Shown here: in pieces, positions 1 to 6,654 of the stretch
Numbering within the stretch: the stretch's first letter is position 1
How the letters are laid out: every line of letters starts with the position of its first letter
Assembly (NCBI GenBank): GCA_025997155.1
Contig: BNUF01000113.1
Location: 1 to 7,407 of the forward strand
Length of the DNA: 7,407 bases
Source of the DNA: Clostridia bacterium
GTDB lineage: Bacteria > Bacillota > Clostridia > Lachnospirales > WQUN01
Direction: 5' to 3'
The notes under the pieces: generated by a model
The model's database searches: none
What the model saw: only the letters and a program-made list of their open reading frames with translations
What the model was told of the DNA's origin: nothing
Position numbers and translations under genes: made by a program

Positions 1-1
1 T

Positions 2-133
2 GCTTCATATTACGACATTCGGGAATACTTTCAAGGGCGCAGACCAGCTAAAGCAGGTTCCGAAAGCGGAACGATGAATACCAAATCAACAGACGAAACC
101 TACAATGCGCGCCTTGCCGCCTTGCGCAGTTAA
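2..133 (+). CDS. Possible 3' end of an unidentified gene, cut by the window edge
   Basis: Frame 2 of the plus strand is open from the window edge to a TAA at 131-133 and gives 43 residues. They include SYYDIREYFQGR, then a Gly/Ser-containing turn, then MNTKSTDETYNARLAALRS at the C-terminus. The composition (charged, helical end) looks like real protein, but I do not recognise the family. The gene would start outside the window. It runs towards the methyltransferase gene and overlaps the last 48 nt of that gene's frame, which is unusual for two intact convergent genes. This fits the idea that the methyltransferase was broken next to this stop codon. It could also be a chance open frame of 43 codons; the absence of an identified family keeps confidence modest. 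Confidence 0.4.
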   Translation, partial: ASYYDIREYFQGRRPAKAGSESGTMNTKSTDETYNARLAALRS

Positions 134-1942
134 ATACGGCTGGTTAATACGCTGAAAATCGGGCGCAGGATTTGCCATATATGCAATACCATCAATCACA
201 GTCTTATTAAATTGTATTATCCATCGATTTATGGATTTTCCTGAGAGTGCCCAGAATTTCTTTTTTCCATGTTTTTCAACAACATCCAAAATAATACTCT
301 TAGGAAAGTTTTTACCCTGCAAATCCCAAAGGGTAAAACCTATGGGAAATTTTCCTGTTACATTATCAAATGTATCGGCTCTAACAACAAAACCGCGTTT
401 AAATTCTGCCTTAAAGAAATCACGAAATTTTATAAAGTTTTGACTATTTACAAACTTTAATTTCGAGAATAGCGCCAACTTACATTCCGGTATTTCATGA
501 TATATACGTGCCATAAATTGTGCGTATACTTCATTTGTAGCAGAACCTATAGTGGATTTATATTTGTCCCGTGTTTTATGTGCTGTAGCAACATTTTCTT
601 TATTATGTCCCGTTCCTGTTGCTGTTGCCGTACTCGTCGCCTCCGCATACGGCGGATTGATATACACAATCAGCTTCTTGCGTTTTCCCGAGTCGTTGAT
701 AATCTTCTTCAATTCTTCCGGCAGTTTGTCAAAACCGTCATTCAAAAAATCAAACTGAAAAACGTGCCCACTTAACAGGTTAAGGTTTTCGTCAATGTCG
801 ATAAGGCTTTGCATGGTTTCCACATTCCCCTGTTCAACATCGCTTGCCCACACGTTATATTCATTCGTCAAGCCTGCAAGCAAGTTTCCCGTCCCCGCCG
901 CACAGTCCCATACATAATACTCGTCCTGCCAATTCTCCCCAAACACCTTAGCGAGATATTCCTTTGACTTATCCGCCCAGATTTTCGGCGTAAAGAACGA
1001 ACCCTTTACTTCGCGAATATTTGTAGGAACTAAAAGATCTCGGCGGTCAATGATGTGCTGTCTATACTCAAGCGCAGGCGGGCGCTCGTATCTATTCCAA
1101 AAACGGCTATACGCCGTGCCGCCATCGGTAAAACTAATATCAGACGAAAAAAGCCGTCCGCTAATGTTTTCCTGAAACTTGTAATTATCGTTTTTCAAAA
1201 CGATTTTCAGTTTTTCCGTTATCGTATTTCCACCGTCGCTCATGACATCGGCACGGTAAAAATCACAATCAAGAATACCCTTTTGCTTGAACTCCGTCCA
1301 TTCCGCTTTTGGAATATTGATAAACGGCTTTACTTCTTTTACCCATTTGATAAAAATCTGCACAAAATTATCTTTTGTGATAGGGCTTTTGATTGAAGTG
1401 GACGCAGAGTCGGCTGCGCCGACTTTAGCGGAAAAATGCGTTTTGATAAACTCTTTTATTTCCTTGTCATCGCCGCCAAAGTTATAGACCGCAACTTTCG
1501 CACCGATCAGTTTTGTTACTTTTTCCTTCGCTTTTTGAAAATCCGCAGTTTCGTGATTGCTCGGCGTGGTATTCCAGTTAAAATCTGTTTCGTTAAAAAT
1601 CGGCAGCATATCGTGAAATGATACAAAGGCAATCCGCACCTCATCAAAAACACCGAGCCATGGCGGCGCTAAATGCTCGCCCTTTTCATACGTCTTTTTG
1701 CAAGTAAGAATGAGTTGCGTGAACATATCAAAGACATCGTGAGCGCCCTTTTTCGCTTCCGCCCACAAGTAATGTTTTGAGCTTCCCACACCATCGCTAA
1801 AAAGGTCTGTACGCGTTTTTTTGTCGGTGATTACGAAGTCGATATTGTCGATATTCGGTTCATAGCCGAATTTAAGGAAATAGTCATCGTGGACAAGCCC
1901 TTTTAGAGTTTCTTCTTTCTGTATACCGCTATATGTTGGCAT
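86..1942 (-). CDS. N6-adenine DNA methyltransferase with N-terminal nuclease-like motif, probably C-terminally truncated
   Basis: This is a 618-residue protein starting at ATG 1942; GGAGAGGGG lies just upstream, and an in-frame TTG at 1957 sits inside that ribosome-binding site and is rejected. The methyltransferase core is clear: motif I DCAAGTGN (346-353, S-adenosylmethionine binding) and motif IV NPPY (429-432, the adenine-flipping catalytic motif), followed by a Thr/Gly-rich loop and the QFPIGF-like KFPIGF stretch (531-536) of type I/IIG-like gamma-class enzymes. Near the N-terminus D35 and E62-A-K64 resemble the D...ExK core of PD-(D/E)XK nucleases, as in the front of HsdR and type IIG enzymes. 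I infer a one-protein restriction-modification enzyme or a remnant of one. Relatives I recall continue well past the DFQ reached at 595-597; here only 21 unrelated-looking residues follow. No separate specificity subunit is visible. The gene has its own promoter and lies 104 nt after phoU. Confidence 0.85.
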   Translation of the reverse strand: MPTYSGIQKEETLKGLVHDDYFLKFGYEPNIDNIDFVITDKKTRTDLFSDGVGSSKHYLWAEAKKGAHDVFDMFTQLILTCKKTYEKGEHLAPPWLGVFDEVRIAFVSFHDMLPIFNETDFNWNTTPSNHETADFQKAKEKVTKLIGAKVAVYNFGGDDKEIKEFIKTHFSAKVGAADSASTSIKSPITKDNFVQIFIKWVKEVKPFINIPKAEWTEFKQKGILDCDFYRADVMSDGGNTITEKLKIVLKNDNYKFQENISGRLFSSDISFTDGGTAYSRFWNRYERPPALEYRQHIIDRRDLLVPTNIREVKGSFFTPKIWADKSKEYLAKVFGENWQDEYYVWDCAAGTGNLLAGLTNEYNVWASDVEQGNVETMQSLIDIDENLNLLSGHVFQFDFLNDGFDKLPEELKKIINDSGKRKKLIVYINPPYAEATSTATATGTGHNKENVATAHKTRDKYKSTIGSATNEVYAQFMARIYHEIPECKLALFSKLKFVNSQNFIKFRDFFKAEFKRGFVVRADTFDNVTGKFPIGFTLWDLQGKNFPKSIILDVVEKHGKKKFWALSGKSINRWIIQFNKTVIDGIAYMANPAPDFQRINQPYLTAQGGKARIVGFVC

Positions 1943-1971
1943 TTTACCCCTCTCCAAACCGTTATGTGTTG

Positions 1972-2000
1972 ATTTTACTATAGAACTGGCTGTTTTTCAA
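1972..2000 (-). promoter_or_regulatory. Sigma-A-type promoter of the methyltransferase gene
   Basis: Reading the minus strand there is TTGAAA (2000-1995), a spacer of exactly 17 nt, and TAAAAT (1977-1972). Transcription would start near 1965 and give a leader of about 23 nt carrying the ribosome-binding site before ATG 1942. This makes the methyltransferase independent of the phosphate operon, although read-through from phoU is also possible because no clear terminator lies between them. Confidence 0.65.
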
Positions 2001-2046
2001 GTGGTCCTTTTACGAAGCGGTGGCATGGGTGCCCCCCTCCTCCCGC

Positions 2047-2706
2047 CTATAAAACCTGCGTGTCCTTATGCTTGCCCGTAATGGAGAATATGACCCACTC
2101 GGCAATATTGACCGCATGATCGCCGATGCGTTCAAAGTATTTGGCAATCTGCATGAGGTCAACGGCCTGTTCACCATTTTCTACATCCTCATGGATTAAC
2201 TGTATCATATCCGTTTTCACGATGTCAAACAAATCGTCCACCACATTGTCGGAGACAATGACCGCCTGCGCCAGGGCCAAATCCTTTTTGACAAAGGCAT
2301 CAATACTGTCTGTCACCATTTTTATGGTTGCCGCCGCCATTTGCGGGATATGCTTGAGGTTGATGATATATTTCCGCCCGGCCAGATATACGCAGAGTTC
2401 CGAAATATCGGCGGCCTGATCGCCGATACGCTCCATGTCGGTAATCATTTTCAGCGCCGTGGAAACCTGCCGTAAATCCCGTGCCACCGGTTGTTGATTC
2501 ATAAGCAGCTTTAAGCAAAGGGTTTCGATTTCCTTTTCCTTGTCATCTATTATGTCGTCATTTTCAATGATTTTTTGAGCCGACTCCACATCCTGTTCTT
2601 CAAGCGCCTTTACCGCTTTCGCTATGGCGTGTTCAATAAGAGCGCCCATTTCAATCAGGCTGTTATTCAATTGTGTAAGCTGTTCGTCAAAACGACTGCG
2701 CATCAT
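2047..2706 (-). CDS. phoU: PhoU, phosphate-signalling regulator protein
   Basis: This 219-residue cytoplasmic protein has the usual PhoU length and two repeated three-helix units. Each repeat carries the metal-binding signature: [11 protein letters not shown] (about 91-101) and [11 protein letters not shown] (about 191-201). PhoU is known to couple the state of the Pst transporter to the sensor kinase PhoR, damping the phosphate-starvation response when phosphate is plentiful. The start ATG at 2706 overlaps the pstB stop in ATGA; a second ATG follows at once (2703), and GGGGAGG at the end of pstB is 5 nt from the first and 8 nt from the second, so the true protein may lack the first Met. It is the last gene of the operon. 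No PhoR or PhoB/PhoP gene is in the window. Confidence 0.97.
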   Translation of the reverse strand: MMRSRFDEQLTQLNNSLIEMGALIEHAIAKAVKALEEQDVESAQKIIENDDIIDDKEKEIETLCLKLLMNQQPVARDLRQVSTALKMITDMERIGDQAADISELCVYLAGRKYIINLKHIPQMAAATIKMVTDSIDAFVKKDLALAQAVIVSDNVVDDLFDIVKTDMIQLIHEDVENGEQAVDLMQIAKYFERIGDHAVNIAEWVIFSITGKHKDTQVL

Positions 2707-3452
2707 CCAAACCTCCCCGTAATGTAATCCTCTGTCCGCTTATCCTGCGGCATGGCGAATAGAGCCCCGGTGTCCGTGTACTCGACCACCTCCCCAAGAA
2801 GAAAAAACGCTGTTTTATCGCTGATCCGGGTGGCTTGCTGCATATTATGGGTCACGATAATGATACTGTACTTTTCCCGCAAAGTCAGCAGCAGTTCCTC
2901 GATTTTGCCGGTGGAAATAGGGTCAAGGGCGCTTGTGGGCTCGTCCATCAGCAGCACCTCAGGCGATACGGCAAGGGCCCGCGCAATGCAGAGCCGCTGC
3001 TGCTGTCCCCCGGACAAACCCAACGCGGACTTTTTCAGCCTGTCCTTGACCTCGCCCCAAATCGCCGCGCCTTTCAGGGATTCCTCAACGATTTTGTCAA
3101 GCTCATACCGTGACTTTATGCCGTGGGTTCGCGGGCCAAAAGCGATATTGTCGTATACACTCATGGGGAAAGGATTGGGCTTTTGGAATACCATCCCAAC
3201 GCGCTTTCGGAGTAGATTGATGTCCATGTTCCCATAAACGTCTTCGCCAAACAGCCGCACACCGCCTGTAATTTTGCAGCCCTCTACCAAATCGTTCATG
3301 CGGTTAAGTGTCTTTAAGAGCGTTGACTTTCCGCAGCCGGAGGGCCCGATAAACGCGGTTATCTTTCCATTTTCGATTCCCATGGTGATGTTTTTGAGCG
3401 CCTGAAAATCGCCATAAAACAAATCCAAAGCTTGTATATCAAAACAGTTCAT
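2703..3452 (-). CDS. pstB: PstB, ATP-binding subunit of the phosphate ABC transporter
   Basis: This 249-residue ATPase hydrolyses ATP on the inner face of the membrane to drive phosphate import through PstC-PstA. All ABC motifs are intact: Walker A GPSGCGKS (36-43), Q-loop Gln90 in VFQKPNPFP, signature LSGGQQQR (146-153), Walker B LLMDEP with Glu171, and switch His202 in VTHNMQQA. The [10 protein letters not shown] sequence and the ending [11 protein letters not shown] are characteristic of PstB rather than other ABC ATPases. The start ATG overlaps the pstA stop by 4 nt (ATGA), with GGAGG 6 nt upstream; the stop overlaps phoU in the same way. Translation of the three genes is therefore probably coupled. 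Nothing suggests loss of function. Confidence 0.98.
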   Translation of the reverse strand: MNCFDIQALDLFYGDFQALKNITMGIENGKITAFIGPSGCGKSTLLKTLNRMNDLVEGCKITGGVRLFGEDVYGNMDINLLRKRVGMVFQKPNPFPMSVYDNIAFGPRTHGIKSRYELDKIVEESLKGAAIWGEVKDRLKKSALGLSGGQQQRLCIARALAVSPEVLLMDEPTSALDPISTGKIEELLLTLREKYSIIIVTHNMQQATRISDKTAFFLLGEVVEYTDTGALFAMPQDKRTEDYITGRFG

Positions 3453-4273
3453 GCTTTGCCTCCAATCCGCCGGGCAAGCTTTGCGGAGCCGGTATTGATT
3501 AAGACGACAACAACCAAAAGCACAACCGCGGTGGCGTAGCCCTCGCCGGTGTGAAGTCCCTCACTGGAAAGAGCGTACATATGAACCGACAGGGTGCGCG
3601 CCGACTGCATAGGGTTTTCAGGTATCTGCGCCACGGTTCCAGCGGTATAAATCAGCGCCGCCGTTTCTCCGGCGATGCGGCCGATGGAAAGGATTACCCC
3701 GGCCAGAATACCCGGCATTGCTGAGGGCAGCACAATGCGGAATACGGTGCGGAGCTTGCCCGCGCCCAAGCCGAAAGCCCCCTCGCGGTAGGTATCGGGA
3801 ACCGCTTGCAGGGCTTCCTCACTTGAACGCATAATCAGCGGCAAAATCATAATTGACAGGGTAAACGCTCCCGCAAGCAGGGAAAATCCCCAGCCTAAAA
3901 AGGTGACAAAAAACAACATTCCAAACAGGCCGTATACAATGGAGGGGATGCCGGAAAGCGTTTCTGTTGTCACCCGCACTAAAAGTACGGCTTTGTTGCC
4001 GCGCTTTGCGTATTCGGCAAGATAAATCGCCGCGAAAACGCCGAGGGGCACCGCGATGACGAGGGACAACAAGGTCATGATGACGGTGGAAATCATCGCG
4101 GGCATGAGGGATACGTTTTCGCTGTTGTAGTTAAGTGCGAAAAGTGACGGCTTGATATGAGGGACGCCTTTCACCAGGATGAAGCCCACAAGGAACAGCA
4201 AAACCGAAAAGGTAAGCGCGGCGGCCGTCCATGTAGCAGCGCCCATAATCAACTCGGATGGCTTTTTACGCAA
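3449..4273 (-). CDS. pstA: PstA, phosphate ABC transporter permease
   Basis: This 274-residue inner-membrane protein has about six transmembrane segments: roughly 17-37, 58-86, 106-126, 131-147, 185-210 and 245-262. The loop beginning [20 protein letters not shown] (153-172) and running to LPSAMPGI is the EAA motif that docks onto PstB, and [11 protein letters not shown] (197-207) is the conserved segment of PstA permeases. It pairs with PstC to form the phosphate channel. The start is TTG at 4273: it directly follows the pstC stop, GGAGG lies 9 nt upstream, and the next in-frame Met (residue 10) would delete conserved N-terminal sequence and has no such site. The C-terminus is overlapped by pstB. 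Confidence 0.96.
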   Translation of the reverse strand: MRKKPSELIMGAATWTAAALTFSVLLFLVGFILVKGVPHIKPSLFALNYNSENVSLMPAMISTVIMTLLSLVIAVPLGVFAAIYLAEYAKRGNKAVLLVRVTTETLSGIPSIVYGLFGMLFFVTFLGWGFSLLAGAFTLSIMILPLIMRSSEEALQAVPDTYREGAFGLGAGKLRTVFRIVLPSAMPGILAGVILSIGRIAGETAALIYTAGTVAQIPENPMQSARTLSVHMYALSSEGLHTGEGYATAVVLLVVVVLINTGSAKLARRIGGKA

Positions 4274-5107
4274 TTATGTTACCCTCCGTTTCAGTGCCGA
4301 AAAACTAAGATTGATGAGCAGGATAAACACAAACAGGACAACACCGGTTGCAATCAATGCCTCACGGTGCAGTTCCGCGGCATAGCCCATTTCAAGAACG
4401 ATGTTTGCGGTAAGTGTGCGGACACCTTTGAACAGGGACACCGGCATACGCGCCTGGTTCCCTGCTACCATAATTACGGCCATGGTTTCGCCTATGGCAC
4501 GTCCTACCCCGAGGACAACCGCCGCAAGTACGCCGGATTTGGCGGCGGGGAGCATCACAAAAAATACGCTGCGGTAATGCCCCGCGCCGAGGGCCAACGC
4601 GCCCTCGTAATACTGTTCGGGAACAGCACGCAGCGCACTCTCGGCAATACCAATGATTGTCGGTAAAATCATAATACCGAGCAGGATAGAAGCCGATAAA
4701 ATGCTGTTGCCTGAAAGCGGGATAATGACCGCCATGCCGAAAAAACCGTATACAACGGAAGGGATACCCGCGAGCAGTTCCACCCCCGGCTTAAGTACAC
4801 GATAGAGTTTTTTCGGACAGACACGGGCGAGAAAGATTGCCGCCAGTATGCCGATAGGAACACCGATAAGGAGCGCCCCCGCCGTAACATACAGGCTGCC
4901 AAGTATCATGGGAAATATTCCAAACACCGGGGGCGTGTCCGCCGGCGACCATTCTTTACCAAGCAAAAAATTGAACACGCCAATTTTCCCTACAGCGGGG
5001 AGGCCGTTTGCAAACAAGAAAACACAGATTAAGGCGACCGCCAGTATGGAAGCAAGCGCCGATATTAAAAACACGGCGCCCATGAGTTTTTCTCTCACCC
5101 TGCTCAT
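4274..5107 (-). CDS. pstC: PstC, phosphate ABC transporter permease
   Basis: This 277-residue membrane permease is the partner of PstA. Hydrophobic segments lie at about 10-33, 62-93, 113-131, 137-155, 189-213 and 247-268. The EAA coupling loop is ESALRAVPEQYYEGALALGAG (156-176) leading to LPAAKSG, and GVGRAIGETMAVIMVAGN (200-217) is the conserved PstC-family stretch. Alone it could be mistaken for PstA, but the gene order and the GETMAV motif assign it as PstC. ATG 5107 overlaps the pstS stop in ATGA; the nearest purine-rich site (GGAG) is 12 nt away, farther than normal, so initiation may rely on ribosomes arriving from pstS. Its last codons contain the ribosome-binding site of pstA. Confidence 0.96.
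   Translation of the reverse strand: MSRVREKLMGAVFLISALASILAVALICVFLFANGLPAVGKIGVFNFLLGKEWSPADTPPVFGIFPMILGSLYVTAGALLIGVPIGILAAIFLARVCPKKLYRVLKPGVELLAGIPSVVYGFFGMAVIIPLSGNSILSASILLGIMILPTIIGIAESALRAVPEQYYEGALALGAGHYRSVFFVMLPAAKSGVLAAVVLGVGRAIGETMAVIMVAGNQARMPVSLFKGVRTLTANIVLEMGYAAELHREALIATGVVLFVFILLINLSFSALKRRVT
4283..4287 (-). promoter_or_regulatory. Ribosome-binding site that fixes the TTG start of pstA
   Basis: GGAGG is read at 4287-4283 inside the last codons of pstC. It is 9 nt from the TTG at 4273, with the pstC TAA in between. No ATG or GTG lies at a suitable distance, so TTG is the best start. Confidence 0.75.
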
Positions 5108-5970
5108 TGAATCACATCACTCCACTTTACCATCGCGCCGGTAAAGATACCCTTTACCTGATCTTTTGTGAGATTCGTTACCGGATTTTCGTTGTTCACA
5201 ATTACGGCGATTCCGTCAAGGGCAATCTGTGTCGCGGATAACACGGCACGTTCGCTGTCCTTTAATTCGCGGCTTGCCATACCGATGTCACAGGTCCCGT
5301 CAATAGCGCCTGTCATCCCGGCTGATGAATCGCTCATCTGAATTTCGATAGTGGCGTTTGGATTAAGAGCGATATACGCCTCTTTCAACTTTTCCATAAT
5401 TGGCGTGACGGAAGAAGAACCCGCGACAACTATTTTGCCGGAGAGCCTGCCGCCGGTATAGGGCGGCGCATTGTCAATAATCGCGATATAGCTTTTGGCT
5501 ACAACCGCCTGACCTTCCGCCGACAAAATAAAGGTGATGAAATCCGCGGCAAGCTCAGACGGTTCGCCCTTAGTTGCGATGTTGAATGATCGGGACACGG
5601 TATAAGCGCCGTTTTTTACATTTTCGCTAGAAGCCGTTACGCCCTCAATATCCGCCGCTTTCACGGTGCTGTTGAGCGATCCAAGGGAGATGTAGCCGAT
5701 AGCGTACTTGTCTCCTGCAATATTCGTCATCATTACATCGGTTTGTTTGGCGATAACGGCTTCTTTGGTGGTCATATCCTTTCTGCTTCCGTCACCGCCC
5801 CTGGCCTCAATGCCGAAAAGTTCAATGAACGCCCCCCGTGTGCCGGAGCCGTCCTCCCGGGATACAACGTTGATTGCCTTTGCCTTGTCAAAGGCCGCCT
5901 GATTTCCTTTGGCGCATCCTGCAAACAGAGATACCGCCGCAAGTACAAGTAGAATAGTTTTCTTCATCAT
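5104..5970 (-). CDS. pstS: PstS, phosphate-binding lipoprotein with permuted domain order
   Basis: This 288-residue protein begins with a lipoprotein signal (KK, hydrophobic core, then LFAGC with Cys19 as the lipidated residue), so it should be anchored outside the membrane and deliver phosphate to PstC-PstA. The phosphate-binding sequences are all present but in swapped order. SREDGSGTRGAF (37-48), IGYISLGSLN (91-100) and the EGQAVV block (152-157), which form the second half of ordinary PstS, come first. AGSSSVTPIMEKLKEAY (183-199), SDSSAGMTGAIDG (213-225), MASREL (231-236) and IFTGAMVKWSDV (275-286), the usual first half, come last. The chain ends exactly where ordinary PstS would continue into the SREDGSGT block. 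GGAG lies 6 and 9 nt before ATG 5970 and ATG 5967, so either Met may start. The gene is the first of the operon and follows a Pho box. Confidence 0.95.
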   Translation of the reverse strand: MMKKTILLVLAAVSLFAGCAKGNQAAFDKAKAINVVSREDGSGTRGAFIELFGIEARGGDGSRKDMTTKEAVIAKQTDVMMTNIAGDKYAIGYISLGSLNSTVKAADIEGVTASSENVKNGAYTVSRSFNIATKGEPSELAADFITFILSAEGQAVVAKSYIAIIDNAPPYTGGRLSGKIVVAGSSSVTPIMEKLKEAYIALNPNATIEIQMSDSSAGMTGAIDGTCDIGMASRELKDSERAVLSATQIALDGIAVIVNNENPVTNLTKDQVKGIFTGAMVKWSDVIQ

Positions 5971-5976
5971 AGTTTT

Positions 5977-5981
5977 CTCCT
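5977..5981 (-). promoter_or_regulatory. Ribosome-binding site of pstS
   Basis: AGGAG is read at 5981-5977, 6 nt before ATG 5970 and 9 nt before ATG 5967. The spacing slightly favours the second ATG, giving a 287-residue precursor. The signal peptide is intact either way. Confidence 0.7.
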
Positions 5982-6016
5982 GTTTCTGTTTTCTTACACT
6001 GATGATATTAGGGGAA

Positions 6017-6056
6017 TATATAATCCGGTAGCAGTTTTATGTAAAAATTGTGTAAA
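6017..6056 (-). promoter_or_regulatory. pst operon promoter with Pho box
   Basis: On the minus strand two identical TTTACA hexamers (6056-6051 and 6045-6040) are separated by 5 nt, giving an 11-bp repeat. This is the arrangement known for PhoP boxes in Bacillus (TT-A/T/C-ACA, about 5 nt apart). The second hexamer also serves as a -35 element: 17 nt further on lies TATATA (6022-6017) as the -10. Transcription would begin near 6010, leaving a leader of about 40 nt with the AGGAG site. I infer activation by a PhoP/PhoB response regulator when phosphate is scarce. The next 11-bp register (CTGCTA) fits only weakly. Confidence 0.75.
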
Positions 6057-6067
6057 ATCGACACAAT
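6047..6067. repeat. Dyad overlapping the upstream Pho-box hexamer
   Basis: ATTGTGT and ACACAAT are perfect 7-bp inverted arms separated by 7 nt. The dyad covers the distal TTTACA hexamer. It may be an operator for a second, dimeric regulator or part of the response-regulator site; AT-rich chance pairing is possible. Confidence 0.35.
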
Positions 6068-6078
6068 GATTGAGCAAT

Positions 6079-6109
6079 CTGCGGCTGTCGTTACAAAAGA
6101 CAGCCGCAG
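6079..6109 (-). terminator. Strong hairpin after the YbjQ-like gene, terminator-like but without a T run
   Basis: CTGCGGCTGTC (6079-6089) and GACAGCCGCAG (6099-6109) form a perfect 11-bp, GC-rich stem with a 9-nt loop. It begins 7 nt past the stop of the YbjQ-like gene and ends about 23 nt before the first pst Pho hexamer, the right place to separate the two transcripts. The sequence after the stem on the minus strand (ATTGCTC) has no T tract, so it may protect the mRNA end or work with a termination factor rather than be a standard intrinsic terminator. Confidence 0.5.
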
Positions 6110-6116
6110 TACACTT

Positions 6117-6557
6117 TTACCAGCGTCCCCGCCAAAAACTGCGCCATGTCTTCGATAGACCCCCAAAACTATTGCCTGTTGTGCTCACTCCGACCGAATC
6201 GGTGTATTTTATGGCGAGAGCGGAGGCTGTCACGGTCACTTCCCCGAACCATCCCTTCCGTTGCGTGTCAATGTTTACATTGATTATCCCATGACCGCCC
6301 AATTTTTGCGCTTCTTTGAGCAACAAGTCATATGCCGCTGCTGCATCGTGGTCGTTTTTCACGGTTGTAGTGACAAAAACCAGTTCCAAAGGTTCAAAGT
6401 CTTTTACCGCTACCGCAGTATTGTACTCCGTATCCAAGCCGCCGGAATTCCACATCACCGCCCCCGCGCCAAACGAAGCCAGGCTGCCAAGGATAGCCCA
6501 ACTCATTACTACCACACCTGCGACCACACCAATGATGATCTTTTTCTTTTTAGTCAT
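6117..6557 (-). CDS. Small membrane-anchored YbjQ-like protein of unknown function
   Basis: The protein has 146 residues. ATG 6557 is chosen because AAGGAG lies 6 nt upstream; an in-frame ATG at 6626 would add 23 residues that read through a hairpin and has only a poor site. A Lys-rich start (TKKKK) precedes one hydrophobic segment (about 7-34), so the rest is probably outside the membrane or tethered to it. Residues about 58-118 (from LELVFVTTTV to VTVTASALAIK) follow the strand-helix-strand pattern of YbjQ/UPF0145 proteins, including the helix EAQKLGGHGIINVNI where the family often has an EA..LGA.AV pattern. This is a remote resemblance judged by eye. YbjQ itself has no firmly established function. 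The C-terminus is unusual, rich in Trp and Arg (KTWRSFWRGRW). Pho-like boxes upstream suggest control together with the phosphate operon. Confidence 0.75.
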   Translation of the reverse strand: MTKKKKIIIGVVAGVVVMSWAILGSLASFGAGAVMWNSGGLDTEYNTAVAVKDFEPLELVFVTTTVKNDHDAAAAYDLLLKEAQKLGGHGIINVNIDTQRKGWFGEVTVTASALAIKYTDSVGVSTTGNSFGGLSKTWRSFWRGRW

Positions 6558-6579
6558 AATAGACTCCTTCAAAAATATT

Positions 6580-6603
6580 TTTTTACACCCTGCGGTGTAA
6601 AAA
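6580..6603. repeat. Perfect inverted repeat in the leader of the YbjQ-like gene
   Basis: TTTTTACACC (6580-6589) and GGTGTAAAAA (6594-6603) pair perfectly over 10 bp around a 4-nt loop. The repeat lies between the presumed promoter and the ribosome-binding site (6569-6564). It could be an operator, or a 5' mRNA hairpin affecting stability or translation. Neither strand has a proper T run after the stem, so it is not a normal terminator. Confidence 0.55.
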
Positions 6604-6654
6604 CCAAAAGCAAATATTTCATTCACCCTTGATATTTTTAAGGTAGTCTATAGA

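Noticed and set aside
1943..1957. TTG 1957 as start of the methyltransferase
   Set aside because: The codons overlap the ribosome-binding site GGAGAGGGG that serves ATG 1942, and TTG has no site of its own.
2019..2037. Hairpin GGTGGCA-TGGG-TGCCCCC after phoU as a terminator
   Set aside because: The stem is only 7 bp with one mismatch, and no T run follows on the minus strand.
6558..6626. ATG 6626 as start of the YbjQ-like protein (adds 23 residues)
   Set aside because: It lies at or near the expected transcription start, has a poorly spaced site, and the added residues read through the leader hairpin; ATG 6557 has a good AAGGAG.
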